A stretch of DNA of 64,000 nucleotides. It comes from Chlorobiota bacterium (GTDB taxonomy: Bacteria; Bacteroidota; Ignavibacteria; OLB7). The stretch is taken from positions 3,846,501 to 3,910,500 of the forward strand of contig JADJXR010000001.1 of NCBI GenBank assembly GCA_016710285.1, read 5' to 3'. Both the position numbers and the translations under genes were made by a program. The notes below the pieces were generated by a model. It made no database searches and was not told where the DNA came from. It worked only from the letters and a program-made list of their open reading frames with translations. How positions within the stretch are numbered: position 1 is the first letter of the stretch; each line of letters begins with the position of its first letter. Below are positions 8,686 to 17,073 of this stretch, one piece after another.

Positions 8686-8928
8686 TCAGCCTCCGGCCAC
8701 GGGGGGAATAATGGCGATTTCGGAGTGAGGTTCAATCGCTTCGGATTTGGCAAGGTAGCGTTGGTTCACGGCAATGCGCGATGCTTGCTGGCACGGCAAC
8801 AACCCGGGGCGCAAACGGAGAAGTTCGGCCCAGAAATCTTGCTGAGATAATGGTTCATCGAACCAAAGTTCATCGGTGTCGGTGCCGGCGCACTCACGTG
8901 CCCAGCCAAAGTAGAGGATTGTTGCCAT
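8686..8928 (-). CDS. moaD: Molybdopterin synthase sulfur carrier subunit MoaD
   Basis: Small ubiquitin-fold sulfur carrier. The C-terminal Gly-Gly (PPVAGG), which is adenylated and thiocarboxylated, is intact. The start at 8928 gives MATILYFGWARE and 80 residues, the normal MoaD length. A longer open frame to 9036 would add a Cys/His-rich leader absent from the family, so I reject it. It is the first gene of moaD-moaE. Its 5' flank is shared with the left end of the IS630 element, which sits about 120 bases upstream. Confidence 0.9.
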   Translation of the reverse strand: MATILYFGWARECAGTDTDELWFDEPLSQQDFWAELLRLRPGLLPCQQASRIAVNQRYLAKSEAIEPHSEIAIIPPVAGG

Positions 8929-9051
8929 CGCAGAAAACTGTGCGCGAAGAATTGCGGCGGAAAGATAGTGGATAACCGTGAGTTGGTGATGGTGAAGAAA
9001 CAACGTGTTGTGGAAACCGCATCGAATGCCCCCCACCCCTCTCCGCTAATA

Positions 9052-10191
9052 TACTCACTGCAAAGAGGTTTGCGAAAATCAGAGCACGTGGAAATTCAGG
9101 GTTAGAAGTCTCTCTAACTCTGGGCGGTACTCCTCAATATCGTTGAAAAATCTTCGGATAGCTCCACGAAATTCATCCTTCGTTTCATAATACCTCCTGT
9201 CTATTACCTTCTTCCTCATATATTTCCATAATCGCTCAATTAAATTCAAATTCGGTGAGTAACTCGGCAAAAATACCTGCTCTATTCGCGATGATGATAA
9301 CCACTCCCGCAAACGACGACTCCGATAGTATCTCGCGTTGTCGCAAATCACTCTGATCCTTCCACTCGGATGCTTCCGCTCTAAGGCTGCATACAACTCA
9401 ATCGTTGATTCACTATCCACCCGCTCGCTTTCCACCACCTCCACATCTCCCACATCATGCGCGTTCAATGCCGCGTTGATGTTCACACGTTCCCGACCCG
9501 TGTTCGATCGCACTTCATACCGACTCCCCGACTTGATCCACCCGTACCTGCTCCGTGTGTGTTGTGCTGAGGATGCACCGCATCACTGAAATACACTACC
9601 CCACCTTCCTCGCCTTCACCCCTATCAGCAAGCAATCCCGCCAGACGTTCAAGAAATTCCTCCTGCTCCGCTCGATTCCCCTTCGATACACTAGACTCGT
9701 CTTCTTGTACACAAAGCCCAGACGCTTCAGCAATGCTACCATCCCGCTCTCCGTATATCGCACACCATAACGCTCGCACACCAACTCCACTACCTCCTTC
9801 GATGTATGATGCAGATGTCCCTCCAGTTCCTTCGATACAGCTGATGCCTGTTCACCGCTCAGCTTCCCACCATAGCACACATACTTGTCTTCTATGTAAT
9901 CCTCAAAGCTCTTTGATGCTCGATACCCTTCGGCATACCGATATATCGTCGAATTATCAACACCCAACGCAAAGGCCGTCTCGCCAACGCTAAATCCCCG
10001 TCAAGCATCAGCAGCGTCGTGATCTTCACATACCGACGCTTCTCTTTCTCCATTCGCTGCAATTTCCGCAGTTGTGTCCGTAATTCCTCCGTAAGTTCTA
10101 TCATCTCTTCCCTCTATCTATTCAATGACTACTATCTTTTCCCTAACGTAACCCCATCATCCCTTTTTCGCAAACTACTTTATTTCGAGTA
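9052..10191 (-). mobile_element. IS630-family insertion sequence, degenerate
   Basis: Both ends are visible. Inverted repeats at 9052-9078 and 10165-10191 match at 20 of 27 positions (outer TACTC, inner AAAG and GTTTGCGAAAA). A TA dinucleotide flanks both sides (9050-9051 and 10192-10193), the standard IS630/Tc1 target duplication. Total length is 1140 bases. The stop codon of the transposase abuts the left repeat. The transposase frame is broken three times, so the copy is probably immobile unless a trans-acting relative exists. It is inserted in the final sense codon of the epimerase gene on the same strand. Confidence 0.93.
9079..10104 (-). pseudogene. IS630-family transposase, three frameshifts
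   Basis: DDE transposase remnant spread over three frames. The N-terminal helix-turn-helix begins with MIELTEELRTQL at 10104. The frame changes near 10003 (one base missing beside a GGGG run), near 9690 (one base missing) and near 9560 (two extra bases in a CA repeat). Stitched together it shows VDNSTIYRYAEGYR, then the catalytic aspartate in YFSDAVHPQHNT, the second in VICDNARYY and the glutamate in LIERLW, which is the expected DDE order. The catalytic residues survive, so the breaks are recent or are sequencing artefacts. Confidence 0.9.
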
Positions 10192-11204
10192 TACCTTCCA
10201 TCGGCCACTTCGTAATGGGTTGGCTTCCCCAACGTTCGTCCGTTGTGCTGAAGCCAGCGTGCGGTCCATTCTATCACCTGCTCAATCGGGGTTTCGGGGG
10301 GACCAAGCAGCTGGTGGGCGTTGCTGGAATCGTTCAACAAGGCAACTGGAGATTCGCTTCCCGCAAAAACCGGTGCGCGCCCAAGCAATTCCCCGAATCG
10401 CTCGGCAAGCTGCCGAACCGAAAGGGTCTCCGGGCCGGTCAAGTTCAGCGGGACTGCGGGCGACTGGGCAAGGGACAATGCTCGAAGGATCATTGCGTTC
10501 GCGTCGCGCTGCCAGATCGCGTTCAGGTAGCCGATGGAGAGATCAATGGGGACTCCGTTAAGGACCTTTGTGGCAATGTCCACCAGCACACCGTAGCGAA
10601 GGTCCAGCGCGTAGTTCAGGCGAATCAAGCAGACGCGGGTCCCGACCGTGGCCGACAGATACTCAAACACCCGCTCGCGTGCCACGCAGGCATTGCTGTA
10701 CTCGCCAATCGGCGTTAGCTCATCCCCCTCACGCGATCCCCCCTGCCCAACCGGAACCAGCGGATACACACACCCGGTGGAGAGCGCAACCACCCGGGCA
10801 TCGGGGAACCGGCGGCAGACGTACTCCGGCGGAAGGACGTTCATGGCCCACGTCAACGCGGGGTTATCGGTGGTTCCGAACTTGCGGCCCGCCATGTAGA
10901 TGATGTCGCCAGCGTTGGGGAGCGTGGCAACTTGCGTGGGGTCCAGCAGGTCGCACGCAACAGTTTCCACGCCATGGTTCCGCAGCCAGCCCCGCGCAGC
11001 TTGGTCGGAAAACCGCGCCACAGCAATCACCCGAAGGTCCACCCCTGCCAACTCCGCCGCACGCTTCGCCATGGCGGCCAACGATGGCCCCATCTTCCCG
11101 CTTCCCCCCAGCACCAACAACGGCGAGCGAACGGAAGAAATCTCCCGAACCAACGCCTCGGTTGGTTGGGTCATCGCAAGGTCAAGTTCGGGTTCGGTGA
11201 GCAT
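10143..11204 (-). CDS. NAD-dependent epimerase/dehydratase family protein, 3' end altered by IS630
   Basis: Cytoplasmic short-chain-type NAD(P)-binding protein of the extended (epimerase) class. The Rossmann glycine motif GGSGKMG is at about residues 33-39. A VALSTGCVYP strand follows, and then EYSNACVARE, where the usual YxxxK is degenerate (A/R instead of K), so catalysis is uncertain. Native sequence ends at Tyr338. Residues 339-353 (TRNKVV...) are encoded inside the right end of the IS630 element. Joining the flanks across the TA target restores TAT TAG, so the ancestral protein ended at Tyr338. Substrate unknown; it might be a sugar-nucleotide or lactone reductase. Confidence 0.8.
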   Translation of the reverse strand: MLTEPELDLAMTQPTEALVREISSVRSPLLVLGGSGKMGPSLAAMAKRAAELAGVDLRVIAVARFSDQAARGWLRNHGVETVACDLLDPTQVATLPNAGDIIYMAGRKFGTTDNPALTWAMNVLPPEYVCRRFPDARVVALSTGCVYPLVPVGQGGSREGDELTPIGEYSNACVARERVFEYLSATVGTRVCLIRLNYALDLRYGVLVDIATKVLNGVPIDLSIGYLNAIWQRDANAMILRALSLAQSPAVPLNLTGPETLSVRQLAERFGELLGRAPVFAGSESPVALLNDSSNAHQLLGPPETPIEQVIEWTARWLQHNGRTLGKPTHYEVADGRYTRNKVVCEKGMMGLR

Positions 11205-11312
11205 TGGTTGTTTGATTACAAAAAAGGTCGCCGCCTTGATTCAGGCGTGGTTGATACCAAGTCGTTAGCCCTCGGTTTCGAGCAATTCGCCGTCCGACAA
11301 AACTGCCCTCCC

Positions 11313-12182
11313 TCACCCCTTCACCCCCCCTGCTCCAATCCCTTTCACGAAGAATTTTTGCGCGGCCACGAACAGCAGCAGGATCGGGATGATGCTGACC
11401 ACGACACCGGCCATCACAAGGTCAATCCGTGCGGTAAGCTCGCCCCCTTGCAGCGCGGCAAGGCCAACCGTCAGGGTCATTTTTTCGGTGCTGGAAAGGT
11501 AGATCACCGGCCCCAGAAGGTCGTTCCAGTTGGCCATGAACGCAAGCACCGCAAGGGTTGCCAATGCCGGACGCGCAAGGGGGAGCATCACTTGCCAGAA
11601 GATGCGGAAACGCCCGGCTCCATCAATAATCGCCGCCTCCTCAATCTCCCTGGGAACGGTCGCAAAAAACTGGCGAAGCAGGAACACGCCAAACGCCCCC
11701 ATCCCAAACCCGAACCACGCCGGAAGGATCAGCGCGGCGTGGGTGTTAATCAACCCCAGCGTTTTGATGACGAAAAAAACGGGGATCATCGTCACCTGGA
11801 ACGGGACCATCATGGTTGCAAGGATAATCCAATAAAGAAGATTTTTCCCACGGAAATTCATCCGCGCAAAAGCGTACCCGGCCAGCGACGCACTGGCCAC
11901 CGTCCCCAACGATGCCAGCAAGGCAATCTTCAGGCTGTTGAAGGAAAACGTCCCGAACGGAAACCGGCTGAAGACCTCCGAATAATTCTCAGGATGCCAC
12001 GATTCCGGAAGCTGCGGCGGGTAATGATACAGGTCCGCTGGCGAGGAGAGCGAGGTGACGATCATCCAAAGGAACGGGCCAATCATCACCACTCCAATGC
12101 CAATCAGCAGCAGATAGAGAAGCGGGGAAAGAAGGCGGCTGGCCATCGGTCCTGTGCGGAGATCGGTGATGCTTTTATCCAT
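11313..12182 (-). CDS. Sugar ABC transporter permease (MalG/UgpE type)
   Basis: Inner-membrane permease of a carbohydrate (CUT1) importer. Six hydrophobic segments are seen, with the EAA loop IEEAAIIDGAGRFRIFWQVMLPL near residues 185-207. The start at 12182 (MDKSITDL) overlaps the stop of the partner permease by 8 bases, giving 289 residues. An upstream in-frame start at 12242 would lie deep inside that gene and is rejected. It forms a binding-protein/permease/permease operon with the next two genes. No ATPase gene is attached, so a shared MsmK-type ATPase elsewhere is likely. Confidence 0.92.
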   Translation of the reverse strand: MDKSITDLRTGPMASRLLSPLLYLLLIGIGVVMIGPFLWMIVTSLSSPADLYHYPPQLPESWHPENYSEVFSRFPFGTFSFNSLKIALLASLGTVASASLAGYAFARMNFRGKNLLYWIILATMMVPFQVTMIPVFFVIKTLGLINTHAALILPAWFGFGMGAFGVFLLRQFFATVPREIEEAAIIDGAGRFRIFWQVMLPLARPALATLAVLAFMANWNDLLGPVIYLSSTEKMTLTVGLAALQGGELTARIDLVMAGVVVSIIPILLLFVAAQKFFVKGIGAGGVKG

Positions 12183-13068
12183 AATAGACCCACCGCCGCT
12201 GCATTCGGAATTGGATGATGGTGACAACCAACGTGACGGCAAACAGCACGTAGGCCATCGCCGTTGCGTAGCCCATGCGGAAATATTGGAAAGCGTTTTG
12301 GTAGATGTAATAACTGAGCGTCAGGGTGCTGTTGGCCGGCCCACCTTGCGTCAGCGTGTAGGTTTGCTCGAATAGTTGGAACGAGCCGATCAGCGTTATC
12401 ACCACCACAAAAAAGGTTGTTGGCGAAAGCATCGGCAGGGTGATGCTGAACAGCCGCCGCATCCCCCCCGCGCCATCAATCAGTGCCGACTCGTGCAGAT
12501 GGTCCGGGATGGACTGCAGCCCGGCAAGGAAGATCAGCATATTGTAGCCCACCCCTTTCCAGACGGTCATCAGCGCGATTGCCGGCAACGCCCACGAGGT
12601 GCTTAGCAGCCAGCCCGGCCCCTGGACCCCGAACCACTCCTTCAGCACGTAATTGATAAGCCCAAATTCAGGATTATACAGCCACCCCCACACCACCGCA
12701 ACGGCAATCATCGAGGTGACGACCGGGAAAAAATAGATGGTGCGGAAGAAGGTGGCGCCCCGCAGCTTCCGGTTGACCAGAAGCGCCAAGCCAAGCGAGC
12801 AAGCAACCATCAGCGGCGCGGTAATCGCCACAAAGTAGAAGGTGTTCCCCAGCACCTGATAGAACTGCTCCGAACCAATCATCGCACGGAAATTGGCCAG
12901 CCCAACCCAGACCGGCGGGCGCACCAAATCCCAATCGGTGAAGCCCAACAGGAATGAAGCCACAATCGCCCCGCCAGTAACCAGCACCACGCCAACCAGC
13001 ACGGGAAACAGATACAGGTACGGCTCGGCACGGCGGAAGCCGGAACGTTGATATGGGGGTATATCCAT
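12175..13068 (-). CDS. Sugar ABC transporter permease (MalF/UgpA type)
   Basis: Partner permease of the CUT1 importer. Six hydrophobic segments are present, and the EAA loop reads LHESALIDGAGGMRRLFSITLPML near residues 200-223. The start at 13068 (MDIPPYQRSG) is 16 bases after the binding-protein gene and gives 297 residues. The longer frame from 13122 would overlap that gene by 38 bases and adds a non-conserved leader. Translational coupling to the next permease is suggested by the 8-base overlap. Confidence 0.92.
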   Translation of the reverse strand: MDIPPYQRSGFRRAEPYLYLFPVLVGVVLVTGGAIVASFLLGFTDWDLVRPPVWVGLANFRAMIGSEQFYQVLGNTFYFVAITAPLMVACSLGLALLVNRKLRGATFFRTIYFFPVVTSMIAVAVVWGWLYNPEFGLINYVLKEWFGVQGPGWLLSTSWALPAIALMTVWKGVGYNMLIFLAGLQSIPDHLHESALIDGAGGMRRLFSITLPMLSPTTFFVVVITLIGSFQLFEQTYTLTQGGPANSTLTLSYYIYQNAFQYFRMGYATAMAYVLFAVTLVVTIIQFRMQRRWVYYG

Positions 13069-13084
13069 GTTGGATTTCACGAGC

Positions 13085-14359
13085 TTAGCGGCGCAGCACT
13101 TCGTTGATTTTACGGTCGGCATCGGCGGCGGCTTGCGGGACCGATTTCTCGCCGTTGACCATCAGGTCAAGCTCCGGCATGAAGCCGTTGTCGCGGAACT
13201 CCAACCACCGCGCGCGCCACGTGCTGATGCTGTAGTTCTCGATCATATCAATCACCACGCGGCGGTTCACCGTTGGCTGGCCGTTCAGATATTCGGGCGA
13301 TAGTGCCAACCGGCGGCTGTTCGGAACAAGGCCGTAGAACAGGCGGTCCGAATATTTTGCCGGCATATCCTTGACAATCCACCGCAGGAAGGTCCATGCG
13401 GCATCCACATGCTTGCAGTTTTTGGGGATTCCGAACGCCGCCGCAAACCGCAACGCCTTCCTTCCGGCAGGACCGCTTGGCGGAAGAGCGATGTCCCATT
13501 GGAACTGGTTATTCTTGTACGTGGTCAGCATCGAGCCAAGCATCGCCATGGCGAACCGCCCGGTCTCGAACGGACGCAAGGATCCTCCCGAGCTTGCCCC
13601 GCCACGGATGGAAGCATACGACGGGCTGACCTTGTACTTCTGCACCAGATCAACCCAGAACTGCAACGCCTTGAGGGTGCGCGGCTGGTTGAACGCGCTT
13701 TGCTGAAGGTCATCGGTCAGGACCGCGCCGCCAAGTGAGTACAGCAGGCCGTCGAATCCGCCGCTGTTGTCCAGCAGGAATCCCCATTGGTCGGGCTTGC
13801 CGTCGCCATCCTTATCCACCGTCAGCTTTTGTGCGGCAGAGAGGAGCGTGTCGTAAGTCCAGGTGGAATCTGGGTAGCGGATGTTGGCGGCATCGAACAG
13901 GTTCTTGTTGTAATAAAGCGGGTAGCTCCCCATCGCCACCGGAAACGCCCGAAGCGACTTCCCCCGCCGGAACGATTCCAGCGAAATCGGGAACAGATCC
14001 TGTGGCTTCAAATCGCGGTCCACAAAGGGTTGAAGATCGGTAAGGTACTCGCGGTCCAGAAGCTCTTGGGCGAACCAATCTTCCAGCAAGATCAGGTCGC
14101 CAGCGTCAACATCGGCAGCGGCGGCGGCCAGCACCTTATCCTTGTGGACGGTGAAGCTCACCACCTGCTGCTCCACCTTGATTGTCGGGTTTGCCTTCTC
14201 AAATTCGGCAATCACCTCCTTCCACAATTCCTGTTGATCCCCCCAGAAATGGGCAACGCGGATCGTCGTACCCCCACCATCCGATTGCCCCGAATCCCCC
14301 CCACACGCACCCGCAAGAAGTGAAAGAAGAAGGAGAAGAAGAAGTTTGCTGAAATTCAT
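13085..14359 (-). CDS. Extracellular sugar-binding lipoprotein (family 1 solute-binding protein)
   Basis: Periplasmic binding component of the sugar importer. A lipoprotein signal is present: hydrophobic residues 6-16 and the lipobox LAGAC with Cys at 19, followed by a Gly/Ser/Asp-rich tether. The mature part shows the SBP_bac_1 pattern: TIRVAHFWG, VIAEFEKANPTIKVE, GDLILLEDWF, GSYPLYYNKNLFDAA and later W-rich hinge segments. 424 residues is typical. First gene of the three-gene operon. The sugar is not predictable from this sequence. Confidence 0.93.
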   Translation of the reverse strand: MNFSKLLLLLLLSLLAGACGGDSGQSDGGGTTIRVAHFWGDQQELWKEVIAEFEKANPTIKVEQQVVSFTVHKDKVLAAAAADVDAGDLILLEDWFAQELLDREYLTDLQPFVDRDLKPQDLFPISLESFRRGKSLRAFPVAMGSYPLYYNKNLFDAANIRYPDSTWTYDTLLSAAQKLTVDKDGDGKPDQWGFLLDNSGGFDGLLYSLGGAVLTDDLQQSAFNQPRTLKALQFWVDLVQKYKVSPSYASIRGGASSGGSLRPFETGRFAMAMLGSMLTTYKNNQFQWDIALPPSGPAGRKALRFAAAFGIPKNCKHVDAAWTFLRWIVKDMPAKYSDRLFYGLVPNSRRLALSPEYLNGQPTVNRRVVIDMIENYSISTWRARWLEFRDNGFMPELDLMVNGEKSVPQAAADADRKINEVLRR

Positions 14360-14388
14360 GGTTTGTGTGTTGGGTTATGAGAGGTCAA

Positions 14389-15075
14389 TCATTCCGATTT
14401 GCCTTGCCATTTTTCCTGTACCTTCTTGAAGTACTCCATACGTTTAGCGATTTTTTCCATTTCAAGGGGGTAAAAATTTAGCAGCTCATCGCAAAGCTCT
14501 ATCATCCATTTTTTTCGGCTATACTCTGGCTTAACAATGATGTTATTTGAATTTTCTATCTGTATTTGCCCCCAGCCAAGCGCACCAAGTGTTAAGCATT
14601 CCCAGGATAAATATTCAATGGGAACAAAATGCACCTTCGCAACCTTGACAGCATCATCTTCAACGTTGTACGCGATTGCCAGAACCGAAAAGGTGTTTTT
14701 ATCATCTTCATAAAAACGGGCAAGGCGTTCAACAGATGTCAGGTTTGGCATATTGAACTTGGTATCAAGGCGGTGCGTTTTGATGTCAACAACATTGTAA
14801 AAGCCGGCCTTGTCGGTGAAAGCCAAATCAGCCATCGCACGTCGGGCAAAGTTTGCAGAGTAATCCTGTACGTATTCGGAGACAAGAACGCCAAAATTCT
14901 CTTCCAGTAAATCCTGCAAAGCATCGCCCACAGCGCGTGGGCTATTTACGGTGCGTGCGGACAAAAAATTCTTCTCGTGATTGACATACTCTTTTATCCG
15001 CTCTTCAAGAACAGGATAGATTTCTTTTGAGAAAACTGGGCTTCTTTGCATATCAGAATAATTGACTTTGTCCAT
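14389..15075 (-). CDS. Probable type II restriction endonuclease (PD-(D/E)XK)
   Basis: Unassigned 228-residue protein whose sequence and context fit a restriction endonuclease. The catalytic arrangement is MADLAF, an 11-residue spacer, then VVDIKTH near residues 86-104: a D...DxK core like that of EcoRV/HincII-type nucleases. Downstream NMPNLTS could be a DNA-contact loop. It overlaps the methyltransferase gene by 23 bases (alternative start Met9 at 15051, just after that stop). Base composition is much more AT-rich than its neighbours, so the pair was probably acquired horizontally. Recognition site unknown. Confidence 0.75.
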   Translation of the reverse strand: MDKVNYSDMQRSPVFSKEIYPVLEERIKEYVNHEKNFLSARTVNSPRAVGDALQDLLEENFGVLVSEYVQDYSANFARRAMADLAFTDKAGFYNVVDIKTHRLDTKFNMPNLTSVERLARFYEDDKNTFSVLAIAYNVEDDAVKVAKVHFVPIEYLSWECLTLGALGWGQIQIENSNNIIVKPEYSRKKWMIELCDELLNFYPLEMEKIAKRMEYFKKVQEKWQGKSE

Positions 15076-16048
15076 TTTTTACTTTCATCTCTATTTTCTT
15101 TTCCTTGCCTTGTTCATTGAAACTATTTCGTTCCCAGAATACGCCGTCGAAGTAACCTTGGATACTTTTATTTTGCTTTGTCATTTTCAGGCGTTTCTCG
15201 GCCAAACAGGCAAAGGTTTTATCAATTTCAATACCAACATATTTTCTGTTCAGCTTTGCAGCAACCACCGATGTTGTGCCAGAACCGAGAAATGGATCGA
15301 AAACCACATCACCTTCTTGCGAACTTGCCAACACGATTTTTGCAAAAAGTTTTTCAGGCTTCTGTGTTGGATGGTCGGTATTTTCTGGCATTGACCAGAA
15401 AGGAATGGTGATATCGGTCCAGAGATTCGAGGGGAATGTGAGGCGAAAATTCCCGTTCTCTTCTTCATCCCAATCTTTTGGCTTGCCGTTGGTGTCACGA
15501 TAAGGCGCAATAACCTTCCTTTTAAGTTTTACGGATTCAGTGTTGAAATAATAGTCATTGGATACTGTTGCAAACCAGATGTCCTCTGACGCATTTTTCC
15601 AGTTTGAAAGCGCGCCTCGCCCTTTTTCACGTTCCCACGTGATGCGGTTTCGGATTTTCAAGTACTTGGATAAAACGCTATACATTGCCGCCGAGCATTT
15701 CCAATCACCGCAAACGTACACACTTGCTGTTGGCTTCAGTGTGGGCATAAGTTTTGCGAACCAGGAATCCATCCATTCGGTATAATCCTCATCGTCCATC
15801 ACTTTGAATGAATTGGCGTTGAATTTTTTGTTGAGATTGTACGGAGGGTCAACGATCAACAAATCAACAAAACCCTTTGGTAGAAAATCAAGAATTTCAA
15901 ACAGGTTGGCGTGAATTGTTTTTTGAAGTATCTGATCTACCTTAACAGATTTTTCAATGCGGCAGAGTCGGGATTCGAGCAAGGGGATTTCTGCTTCCTC
16001 AAGCACGATTGTGCGATTTCTGTCGGCTCGTTGTCTTGGTGCACTCAT
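15053..16048 (-). CDS. Site-specific DNA methyltransferase (beta class, N6-adenine or N4-cytosine)
   Basis: Modification enzyme of a type II R-M pair. Motif IV is VDPPYNL at about residues 65-71. The AdoMet-binding motif I FDPFLGSGTTSV lies late, near 254-265, followed by YVGIEID. This IV-before-I order defines the beta class. DPPY favours adenine-N6, but N4-cytosine enzymes of this class also exist. The gene is AT-rich, precedes the nuclease and overlaps it by 23 bases, so methylation is made first. All motifs are intact. Confidence 0.93.
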   Translation of the reverse strand: MSAPRQRADRNRTIVLEEAEIPLLESRLCRIEKSVKVDQILQKTIHANLFEILDFLPKGFVDLLIVDPPYNLNKKFNANSFKVMDDEDYTEWMDSWFAKLMPTLKPTASVYVCGDWKCSAAMYSVLSKYLKIRNRITWEREKGRGALSNWKNASEDIWFATVSNDYYFNTESVKLKRKVIAPYRDTNGKPKDWDEEENGNFRLTFPSNLWTDITIPFWSMPENTDHPTQKPEKLFAKIVLASSQEGDVVFDPFLGSGTTSVVAAKLNRKYVGIEIDKTFACLAEKRLKMTKQNKSIQGYFDGVFWERNSFNEQGKEKKIEMKVKNGQSQLF

Positions 16049-16111
16049 ATGCTCAATGTACAGTTGTTCAAGGTTGATGTTTGCCTCCCGCTTTGACTAC
16101 GCCAATCCCAC

Positions 16112-17008
16112 TCACTCATCCACTTGCCCAAAATACTGCGACTGCTTGCTTTGCCGTTCGGCAATGGCGACATATTCTTTGGCGAACAGCCCAAGCCGCG
16201 TGATGGATTGAAGATCCTCGCGGAAACAATCCGGCTCGCGAAGCAGCACGGTCCACGAGGTGCTGCGTTCCTCGTCAAGGTCAACGTCGGCAATGGCAAG
16301 GCCGCCGCGCCGCCCGGTCCAGGCAATCACGTCGCCGTTGAAATCCATGATGCGCGCCGTGCCAGGGCGGATTCGACCGGAGTACGGGGCGTAAGGCGGG
16401 TGGTTGGCAAGGTTGGATTCCACAATCCACAAAGCGTTGTCAATCGCACGCGAGGCCATCTGGGCCAGCAACCCTTCCTGCGTTGGCCCCAAACTGACCG
16501 TTGGCCAAAAAAGAATTTCCGCCCCTTTGTGGGCGTAGATTCGGGGGATTTCCGGAAAGTAGATGTCCATGCAGATCATCACCGCCACCTTGCCAACATC
16601 AAGCTCAACCACCGGGAACTGACTTCCGGCAGTGATGCCGGCAAGCATCTCCCCTCCGGTGGGCTGGACCTTCCGGTATCGCCCCGCAACCGCGCCGCTG
16701 CGGTCGAAAATCGTTGCTTGGTTGTAGGTTTTTCCTCCATCGCTCACATACCACGTCCCGATGATGTTCACCCGCAACTCCCCGGCCAGCCGCGATAACA
16801 GCTGGGCCGTTTCGCCATCCATCGGCTCCGGCTCGGATTCCCGACCGCTCACGTTCAACGTGCGGAACATCTCTGGCAAGCAAAGGATATCACACCCCCG
16901 CTTGGCCCCCTGCCGGATGTACGATTCGGCGCGTTGCAGATTGAACTGGATGGTATGAGGCGAATCCTCAAGAAGGAACGAGACCGTTCCGATTCGGACA
17001 GGACGCAT
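16112..17008 (-). CDS. Carbon-nitrogen hydrolase (nitrilase superfamily)
   Basis: Cytoplasmic amidase/nitrilase-fold enzyme cleaving a C-N bond, with a Glu-Lys-Cys triad: E46 in LPEMF, K113 in RYRKVQPTGGE, C146 in VMICMDIYFPE. I choose the ATG at 17008 (MRPVRIGTV), giving 298 residues, since an upstream frame to 17092 adds a non-homologous basic leader and would run into the upstream surface-protein gene. It lies 65 bases after the frameshift-corrected end of that gene. Substrate unknown; the sequence is closest in feel to general omega-amidase/carbamoylase branches. Confidence 0.88.
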   Translation of the reverse strand: MRPVRIGTVSFLLEDSPHTIQFNLQRAESYIRQGAKRGCDILCLPEMFRTLNVSGRESEPEPMDGETAQLLSRLAGELRVNIIGTWYVSDGGKTYNQATIFDRSGAVAGRYRKVQPTGGEMLAGITAGSQFPVVELDVGKVAVMICMDIYFPEIPRIYAHKGAEILFWPTVSLGPTQEGLLAQMASRAIDNALWIVESNLANHPPYAPYSGRIRPGTARIMDFNGDVIAWTGRRGGLAIADVDLDEERSTSWTVLLREPDCFREDLQSITRLGLFAKEYVAIAERQSKQSQYFGQVDE

Positions 17009-17073
17009 GGTTTGGGAAAGATTGATGTGGGAACGCCCCCGCCGGCAATCTGCCGATTTCACCGCCGTTTTTT

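Noticed and set aside
10932..12218. Long plus-strand frame opposite the epimerase and permease
   Set aside because: Crosses two real genes and an intergenic gap; basic, repeat-like composition without homology.
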